A DNA stretch of 18,812 nucleotides from Planctomycetota bacterium (GTDB lineage Bacteria > Planctomycetota > MHYJ01 > JACPRB01). The stretch's first letter is position 1. The number at the start of each line of letters is the position of its first letter. The notes under the pieces were generated by a model that did not search any database, was not told where the DNA came from, and was given only the letters and a program-made list of their open reading frames with translations. Positions 13,391 through 18,812 of this stretch are shown piece after piece. The position numbers and the translations under genes were made by a program. The stretch covers positions 1 through 18,812 of the forward strand of contig JAHFOZ010000037.1 in NCBI GenBank assembly GCA_023261405.1, written 5' to 3'.

Positions 13391-14443
13391 TCAGTCGCCC
13401 AGGCGCTTGCCGACCGAGGCGCGGCGGACCTCCTCGGCGGGGGTGAGGGGCGCATCCGGCCCCACGCGGAACCAGGCGCGGCCGTCCTCGAGGCGGATGT
13501 CGGTGATCCAGACGGGCCGCGAGCCGAGCGTGCGACCGCGGAAGGGCGGGTCGGAGAGGGGCGTGAGCCGGTCGCGCGACTCTGCAGGATAGCTCCCCAC
13601 GAGTTCGATCTTCGTCCCGCCGCCCACGTGCCAGACGAAGAGCCGCTCGCGCAGCTCCAGGAGCAGCGACTCCGTGGCGTCCGCATTCAGATCGATGCGG
13701 AGCGCGCGCGGGGGGCCGGGCGCCATCACGATCGCCGCGGGCTTCCGCGGATCGAGCGGCGCGGCCGCCGTCCAGCCCAGCTTCACGCGGCAGTCGGCGC
13801 AAGGGGGCGAGGGGACCTTCTCCAGGTAGCCCGTCCCCAGGATGCAGGCGGCTCCCACGGAGGCCTTCTCGTCGTCGTACTTGTCGGAGAACCCCAGGAG
13901 ATGCATCGTCTCGTGGGCCGCGACCCCGAGCGCCCGGGCGCCCGCCTCCTCCGGGAGGACCACGTAGTCGATCCCGCGGGCCGACTCCTTGTGCGGCCAG
14001 AGCGCCGACCCGCGCGGCCCCACCGGGCCCGCCGCGACGAACGCCACTCCATCGCAGCCCCCGGCCGCCGGGAGCGCCGCCACGAAGTCCTTCTCCCGGG
14101 CTTTCGCCTTCTCCACCGGCAGCGTCACCGGTGCGAGGACCCTGCCGGAGAGCGTGAAGGTCCCGCCCGAGGCGGCCTTGTAGTAAGCCGCCAGCTTCTC
14201 GAAGAAGAAGGCGGAGAGGTCGGACTCCCCGATCTTCCGGTCCGCGAACGAGACCGGGACGACCGCCAGGGTGTACGCCGCGCGGGGCTTGGCGGCGGGG
14301 GCCGGGGGGAACGAGTAGGCCTTCCGCTCAAGCTCGGTGAGAGGGGTCTTCGCGCGGATCCGATCGGCATCGGACCCCGGGTCCTGCAAGAGAACGAGGA
14401 CCGGAAACACCCCCTCGACCAGGCTCAGGGCGAGCCCCTTCAT
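13391..14443 (-). CDS. M6-like secreted zinc metalloprotease
   Basis: 350 aa. A hydrophobic N-terminus (about 3-19) acts as signal peptide. The catalytic motif is HETMHLLGFSDKYDD (177-191): His177, Glu178, His181 and Gly184-Asp187 fit the HExxHxxGxxD gluzincin/metzincin-like pattern of peptidase family M6 (immune inhibitor A). Upstream lines resemble the M6 N-terminal part (ALVVVPVSFAD-type strand, FFEKLAAYYKAASGGTF). A beta-rich tail with KLGW follows. A protease exported next to a secretin could be a substrate of that system. Its ATG overlaps the TPR lipoprotein stop (ATGA). The C-terminal stop codon abuts the convergent stop at 13390. Confidence 0.75.
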   Translation of the reverse strand: MKGLALSLVEGVFPVLVLLQDPGSDADRIRAKTPLTELERKAYSFPPAPAAKPRAAYTLAVVPVSFADRKIGESDLSAFFFEKLAAYYKAASGGTFTLSGRVLAPVTLPVEKAKAREKDFVAALPAAGGCDGVAFVAAGPVGPRGSALWPHKESARGIDYVVLPEEAGARALGVAAHETMHLLGFSDKYDDEKASVGAACILGTGYLEKVPSPPCADCRVKLGWTAAAPLDPRKPAAIVMAPGPPRALRIDLNADATESLLLELRERLFVWHVGGGTKIELVGSYPAESRDRLTPLSDPPFRGRTLGSRPVWITDIRLEDGRAWFRVGPDAPLTPAEEVRRASVGKRLGD

Positions 14444-15312
14444 TTCTTGAAATAGCCGCGCAGCGCCTCGAGCGCGCGAATCTGGTCCTGGACGTAGCGG
14501 GTGTGGCCGTACCCGGCCATCAGCTTCTCGAAGGCCTTCGACGCTTCGTCCTTCTTACCGTCCTTGAGGAGCTTCATGAGCTCCTGGTGCAGCTCGCGGG
14601 CCTTCTGCTCCTCTTCCGGGGTGGGGGCCTTGGAAGGCTTCTCCGCCGTCCCCGCGGGGGCCATCTGCTTCCAGAGCGCGACCTTGCGGCCCACCTCGGG
14701 GTCGGGCCCGCCCAGCTCCACATACTTCTCGTAGTGCTGGTACGCCAGGGCGAGCTTGTCCTGGAAGTAGGTCTCGTAGAGCCACCCGATGTAATAGTGC
14801 GCCTCGGGGTCCTTGGCGTTGAACCGCGAGGCGTTCAGCAGGTCCTCCGTCGCCGCGCGATACTGCGCCCGGCTGGAGAGGAGCATCGCCCGGTTGAAGT
14901 AGGCGTCCGCGTAGGCGGGGTTGTACTTGAGGGCGAGCGAGTAGTCCCGGTACGCGTCCTCCTCCATGGCCCGCACGTCGCCCTGGGTCACCGGGTCGCG
15001 GCGCAGCCGGACCTTCGAGCGCCCCCGTTCGTAATAGGCCTCGGGAAACTCAGGGTTCGCGGCGATCGCCTTGCCGTAGAGCGACACCGCCCCGAGATGG
15101 TCGCCCCTCTTCGCGACGGCCCTCCCCTCCTCGAGGTAGCCGCGCGCCGCCTCCGGATCCGCCGAGGACCCCGAGGTCGCGCACCCTGAGGCCGCGAGGA
15201 GCAGGATGATCGTTACTCCTTCGACTCGCAGGCTCGTGACCCGCTGCCCCTGCAGGGCAGACCTGGTCCCGACCCTCTGCGGCTCAGTCCTTAGCGCATG
15301 CGATCTAGCCAC
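14440..15312 (-). CDS. TPR lipoprotein
   Basis: 290 aa from GTG at 15312, which is the only usual start codon before the lipobox. The hydrophobic VTIILLLAASGC gives the lipid-modified Cys at about 44, after an unusually long basic n-region. TPR units follow (AVSLYGKAIAANPEFPEAYYERGRSK, DYSLALKYNPAYADAYFNRAMLL, ATEDLLNASRFNAKDPEAHYYIGWLY), then a linker and a charged helical C-terminus. The GTG sits 22 nt inside the secretin gene. Tetratricopeptide lipoproteins of this size are typical pilotins or assembly factors for secretins and outer-membrane machines. The real start might be a non-standard codon nearer the signal. Confidence 0.75.
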   Translation of the reverse strand: MARSHALRTEPQRVGTRSALQGQRVTSLRVEGVTIILLLAASGCATSGSSADPEAARGYLEEGRAVAKRGDHLGAVSLYGKAIAANPEFPEAYYERGRSKVRLRRDPVTQGDVRAMEEDAYRDYSLALKYNPAYADAYFNRAMLLSSRAQYRAATEDLLNASRFNAKDPEAHYYIGWLYETYFQDKLALAYQHYEKYVELGGPDPEVGRKVALWKQMAPAGTAEKPSKAPTPEEEQKARELHQELMKLLKDGKKDEASKAFEKLMAGYGHTRYVQDQIRALEALRGYFKK

Positions 15313-18164
15313 GTGTCGCTCTCCGCCTGGATGTCCCGGGGGTCCATGAGCTTCAGCTTCGACTTCTCCAGCTGGGTGATCTCCTCCAGCTCCCGCGCGG
15401 TGAACGCCACGTACGGCGTGAGGAAGATCATGAGCTCGCGCTTGACCTTGCGCTGCGTGGTGTTCGAGAAGAAGGTCCCGATGAGCGGGATATCCCCGAG
15501 GACCGGGATCTTCTGCACCGAGTCGTCCATCGTCTCGCGGATCAGGCCGCCGATCACGACCGTCGTGCCGTTCCGCACCGCCACCGTGGTGGACGCCCGG
15601 TTCACGTTGAACGTGGGATTCCTCACGCCGGGGGAGATCTCCACGCTCTCGCTCTCCGAGGCGACGTCCGAGATCTCCGGGGCGACCGTGAGCGTCACCA
15701 GCCCGTCGGGGTTGATCAGCGGCGTCACGTCGAGCAGGATGCCGATGTTCTCGTACTGCACCGTGTTCACCGTGTTGCCGAGCTGGTTCACCGTGGTGTT
15801 CGAGATGCGGGGCACCTCCTTGCCCACGCTGATGTTCGCCGTCTGATTGTCCAGCGCGAGGATGCGCGGCGTGGCGAGCACCTTGAGCCGGCCCTCCCTG
15901 GCGAACATGTTGAGCGAGGCCTGGAACTCGTCGCCCGTGAGGAGGTAGCTGAAGCCCTGGGTCGCGAGCGCGAAATCGGTGCCAAGGCGGTTCGTGGCGA
16001 GGTCGCCGCCCCGCACGTGCATCTTGTTCTCCCAGAAGCCCTCCACCCCGAACTGGGTGTTTTCGTCGAGCGTCACGTCGGCGATCAGCACCTTGATCAG
16101 GACCTGGGGGCGCGGCCGGTCCATCTCCTCGACGAGCGCCTGGATCGCCTGGAAGTTGCGGGGCGAGCCCCGGACGATGATGCCGTTGTTTTCCTGGTCG
16201 GGCACGATGTCCAGCGTCCCTTCAATGCTGCGGCGCTGGAGCTCGTCCTGATCCTGCGGCATCGCCGCCGCGGGGGGATCCTGCGGGTCGAGGGGCCCGA
16301 GGTTCGTGCCCGAGCGGGTGGGCGAGCTCGTCCCGCTGCGCGTGGAGCCCCCCGAGCTGTTCTGCATGTTTCCGTTCCCGTTGTTCCGGCCGTTCATGCC
16401 CTGGTTGGGCTGGCTGGTCTGCCCCTGCAGGCCCGTGCGCCCCGTGAGGGCCGAGGCCCCCGAGGTGCCCGTCCCCGTCCCGCGCATCAGGTTCTGGATC
16501 GCGGTGGCCACGTTCGTGGCGTTGGCGGACTTCAGGCGGATGAAGCGGGTCTGGGCCGTTTCCGTGGGGTCGGAATCGAGCTGCTTCACCACGTCATCCA
16601 TGACGGCGATGTACTCCCGCGAGGCCTTGACGATCACCGAGCGCGTGCGCACGTCCGAGGTGATCTCGATCTCCTGGCTGGGGAGCAGGGGGTTCGACTG
16701 CGCCTGGCCGCCGCCCTGGCGGCCGCCGCCCATCCCGAACATCTGGGCCATCCCGCCGCCCCCGCCGGCCTGGTTCCCCTGATTGCCGCGCGTGGACCCG
16801 GACCCCGAGTTCTGCGTGGCGGTGATCTGCGGGCGGAAAAGCGCCTGGAGCACCGTCGCCATGATGGCCGGGTCGGCGTTCTGCAGCTTGTAGATCTTAA
16901 CCTCGAGGAGGTCGTTGATCTGCCGGTCCACCTCCTCCATGAGCTTGTCGATGAGGAGGAGTTTCTGCTCGCTCGCGGCGACCAGCACGGAGTTCGTGCG
17001 GATGTCCGCCACCGCGCGGACCTCCTTGGTGGCGCCCTGCGGCTCGGCGGCGCTCCCGGCCTGGCCGCCCATCCAGACGGGCAGCTGCGGGCCGCCGCGG
17101 CCCCCGCCGCCGTTGCGGCCCGACTGCTGGTTCGTGGGGGTGTCCGCGAAGATGTCGTTGATCAGCTTGGCGGAGTTGGTCGCGTCGGCATAGCGGAGCG
17201 CGTAGAGCTTCAGCTTGATCGCCGCGGCCGCCTTGTCGTCGAGCTTGAGGATCAGCTCCTCGATGATCTTCAGGTTGTCCTCGGTGGCCGAGACGACCAC
17301 CGAGTTCGTGCGCGGCTCCGCGGTGATCCGGACCATCTCGTGGGCCAGCGCACGCGCCGAGGGGCCGCTGCCTCCCGGCCCGCCGCCGCGCCCGCCCTCG
17401 CCGCCGCCTCCGCGGAACATGTTCATGAAGCCCTGCATGGGGTTCTGCTGCCCGGTCTGGCCGGCCTGGGCCTCCTTCTTGAAGACCTCGTTGAGGACCT
17501 TGGCCGTCTCGGTGGCGTCGGCGTTCTTGAGCGGAAACACGCGGACCTTGAGTTCGCCCGACGCGCTCACGTCGATCACCCGCAGGATCCGCGCGGCGCG
17601 GTTGATGCCGTCCGAGCGCCCGGTGAACACGATGGAGTTCGAGTAGGTGGACACCGCCATCTGGCCGTCCGCCCCCATCGAGCTCTTGAGCAGCTCGCCC
17701 AGCTCCTTGTTGACCTCCACCACGTTGACCGCCTTGAGGGGGATGATCTGGGTGCGCACGCTCTCGAGGATCGGGATGAGGTCCGGGTCGCCGCCCACGT
17801 GGATCTCGATGTTCCGGCGCTTGGCCTCGTCCACGTCCTGGACCCTGAGGATCTCGCCGGGCCGCGGGAGCCGGGGGGAGTACTGGTTCGGGATCGTCAC
17901 GCCGTGGCGCTTCAGGACCAGATTCAGGAAGTCCAGGCACGTGGAGACCGGCACGTCCGTATCGCTCACCGCCTCGATCTTTCCCGAGACGGTCTTCTCC
18001 ACGACGAAAATCCAGCCCGTGTGCTGGCTCACGAACTGGAGGACCGCGTCCAGCGAGGCCTCCTTGAACGTGAACCGCAACTTCTTCTCTTCGCCGGCCT
18101 CCTGCGCCTCGACCGAGGCGACCAGGACCGCCAGCGCACCCACCGCGAGCAAGCGTCTCAGCAT
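15291..18164 (-). CDS. Type II secretion/pilus-type secretin with five extended N-modules
   Basis: 957 aa from ATG at 18164 (GAGGG 5 nt upstream; an ATG at 18176 would lack a site). Signal peptide 1-20. N0 (22-110) begins LRFTFKEASLDAVLQFVSQHTG. Five N-type modules follow, each opening with a conserved I/V-PLK-ADAT line: IIPLKAVNVVEV (140), VFPLKNADATETA (209), LYALRYADATNSA (320), IYKLQNADPAIMA (424) and FIRLKSANATNVA (541). Gly-, Asn- or Gln-rich inserts interrupt four of them (about 235-270, 341-375, 447-492, 563-640). The secretin core runs about 686-915, with VPVLGDIPLIGTFF and RELMIFLTPYV. It would form the outer-membrane ring of a GspD-type machine. Ends inside the TPR gene. Confidence 0.93.
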   Translation of the reverse strand: MLRRLLAVGALAVLVASVEAQEAGEEKKLRFTFKEASLDAVLQFVSQHTGWIFVVEKTVSGKIEAVSDTDVPVSTCLDFLNLVLKRHGVTIPNQYSPRLPRPGEILRVQDVDEAKRRNIEIHVGGDPDLIPILESVRTQIIPLKAVNVVEVNKELGELLKSSMGADGQMAVSTYSNSIVFTGRSDGINRAARILRVIDVSASGELKVRVFPLKNADATETAKVLNEVFKKEAQAGQTGQQNPMQGFMNMFRGGGGEGGRGGGPGGSGPSARALAHEMVRITAEPRTNSVVVSATEDNLKIIEELILKLDDKAAAAIKLKLYALRYADATNSAKLINDIFADTPTNQQSGRNGGGGRGGPQLPVWMGGQAGSAAEPQGATKEVRAVADIRTNSVLVAASEQKLLLIDKLMEEVDRQINDLLEVKIYKLQNADPAIMATVLQALFRPQITATQNSGSGSTRGNQGNQAGGGGGMAQMFGMGGGRQGGGQAQSNPLLPSQEIEITSDVRTRSVIVKASREYIAVMDDVVKQLDSDPTETAQTRFIRLKSANATNVATAIQNLMRGTGTGTSGASALTGRTGLQGQTSQPNQGMNGRNNGNGNMQNSSGGSTRSGTSSPTRSGTNLGPLDPQDPPAAAMPQDQDELQRRSIEGTLDIVPDQENNGIIVRGSPRNFQAIQALVEEMDRPRPQVLIKVLIADVTLDENTQFGVEGFWENKMHVRGGDLATNRLGTDFALATQGFSYLLTGDEFQASLNMFAREGRLKVLATPRILALDNQTANISVGKEVPRISNTTVNQLGNTVNTVQYENIGILLDVTPLINPDGLVTLTVAPEISDVASESESVEISPGVRNPTFNVNRASTTVAVRNGTTVVIGGLIRETMDDSVQKIPVLGDIPLIGTFFSNTTQRKVKRELMIFLTPYVAFTARELEEITQLEKSKLKLMDPRDIQAESDTWLDRMR

Positions 18165-18189
18165 TGCAGCCCTCATAGATTCAGGCGAT

Positions 18190-18225
18190 CGGGGCTCCCC
18201 CCCGGCCTTCCGGGGGGGAACCCCG
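18190..18225 (-). other. Strong intergenic hairpin before the secretin
   Basis: On the minus strand CGGGG-TT-CCCCCCC-GG pairs with CC-GGGGGGG-AG-CCCCG (16 bp with one G-U) around the loop AAGG. It ends 15 nt before the secretin ribosome site. There is no T-run after it on either strand, so it is not a classic intrinsic terminator; it might set the ratio between the flanking genes or stabilise the downstream mRNA. Confidence 0.75.
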
Positions 18226-18240
18226 CAAAGACTCCTCTGA

Positions 18241-18812
18241 TTACTCCAGCTTCTTCTTCGCGTCCTCGGGCACCTCGACCTTGGTCGTGCCCACGTCCTT
18301 GATCTCGACCGTCGTGGTCCGGTTGATCTGGATCTCCTGGTTGTTCTGGCCTACGGTCATCTTGCCGGAAAGCTTGTATTCGTACTTCACGAGCACGCCG
18401 TCCTTGATCCAGAACTTCGCCGAGCCCTTGGGGTCGGCGATCTGCGGGGCGCGCTGGGCGTTGCCGCCGCGGCCGCCGAAGGACATGCGGTCCTTCGCGC
18501 CCTGCTCGGAGAGGGCGCCCGCGAGCGCGCCGTCCTCCTCCTTGAGCTCCGCGACCAGCTCCACGAGCGCCTGGGCGTCCGCCGCCGGCGCTTTGAAGGT
18601 CTTCAGGCGCGAGGCCATGCCCACCGCGGGGTCCCGGCGGCCCTGCTGGCCGCCTCCCGCCGCGGGCTGAAGCTCCGACCCGGCCTTCCAGCCGTCGGCC
18701 GTCTTGACGGCGACCTTCTCGCCCTTCAGCGCGGCCTCGGTGGTCGTCTCGCCCTGCTTCGAGCTGATGAGCGTGCAGCCGTCCTTCTCGGTCTTTCCCT
18801 CGGTGGGGCCCG
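18241..18812 (-). CDS. Unknown protein, N-terminus beyond window edge
   Basis: The frame is open from the edge to the stop at 18241 (190 codons). The visible part is rich in Lys, Glu and Gly, with sequences such as TLISSKQGETTTEAALKGEKVAVKTADGWKAGSE, a Gly-rich linker (AAGGGQQGRR), and a C-terminal part SAKFWIKDGVLVKYEYKLSGKMTVGQN with beta-strand character ending EVPEDAKKKLE. A lipoprotein or periplasmic protein is likely; the N-terminus cannot be seen. Codirectional with the secretin, 76 nt before its start. Function unknown. Confidence 0.75.
   Translation of the reverse strand, partial: GPTEGKTEKDGCTLISSKQGETTTEAALKGEKVAVKTADGWKAGSELQPAAGGGQQGRRDPAVGMASRLKTFKAPAADAQALVELVAELKEEDGALAGALSEQGAKDRMSFGGRGGNAQRAPQIADPKGSAKFWIKDGVLVKYEYKLSGKMTVGQNNQEIQINRTTTVEIKDVGTTKVEVPEDAKKKLE

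Noticed and set aside
16017..18302. Long plus-strand open frame opposite the secretin gene
   Set aside because: Same shadow effect; the secretin on the other strand is unmistakable.

Overview
The window is a high-GC bacterial chromosome segment. Planctomycetota or a related PVC lineage is the best guess. This rests on a DUF1501 Tat-exported protein next to a very large beta-propeller/HEAT/c-type-heme protein of the PVC type, and on a multi-module secretin with Gly/Asn/Gln-rich inserts. Promoters that can be read look like ordinary sigma-70 (TTGACT-17-TATAAT at best). No rRNA, CRISPR array, transposase or integrase is visible.

Layout. (1) 1-3470, all leftward: a partial polytopic membrane protein translationally coupled to an FmdB-type zinc ribbon; a single-pass TM/TPR-like protein; and an acyl/acetyl-CoA-synthetase-like protein with a degenerate P-loop and no C-terminal domain. 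(2) 3618-4679, rightward: a tiny TM protein and two overlapping BamE-like lipoproteins. (3) 4704-6459: a tRNA-Leu(CAA) gene followed downstream (leftward) by two truncated copies of its own 3' half in direct orientation. These cut the region into two small, visibly lower-GC cassettes, one with a nucleotidyltransferase/small-protein pair and one with an orphan gene. This looks like a tRNA-based cassette array or a stack of relict integrations with no recombinase of its own here. (4) 6685-8231, rightward: an AlkC-like DNA alkylation repair protein, then an AhpD/carboxymuconolactone-decarboxylase-fold protein whose CxxC motif is read as CxxU through an in-frame UGA, with a compact hairpin downstream matching a bacterial SECIS. 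(5) 8329-13390, rightward: DUF1501, the PVC-type cytochrome, a membrane zinc-ribbon protein and a small conserved protein. (6) 18812-13391, leftward: an unknown secreted or exported protein (partial), a secretin, a TPR lipoprotein and an M6-like metalloprotease, overlapping like an operon for a secretion-type outer-membrane system.

The two observations most worth following are the tRNA-Leu 3'-end array (4704-6430) and the probable selenoprotein (7692-8231). A secondary theme is that several start codons sit exactly where transcription should begin (about 7 nt after a -10 box), suggesting leaderless mRNAs.
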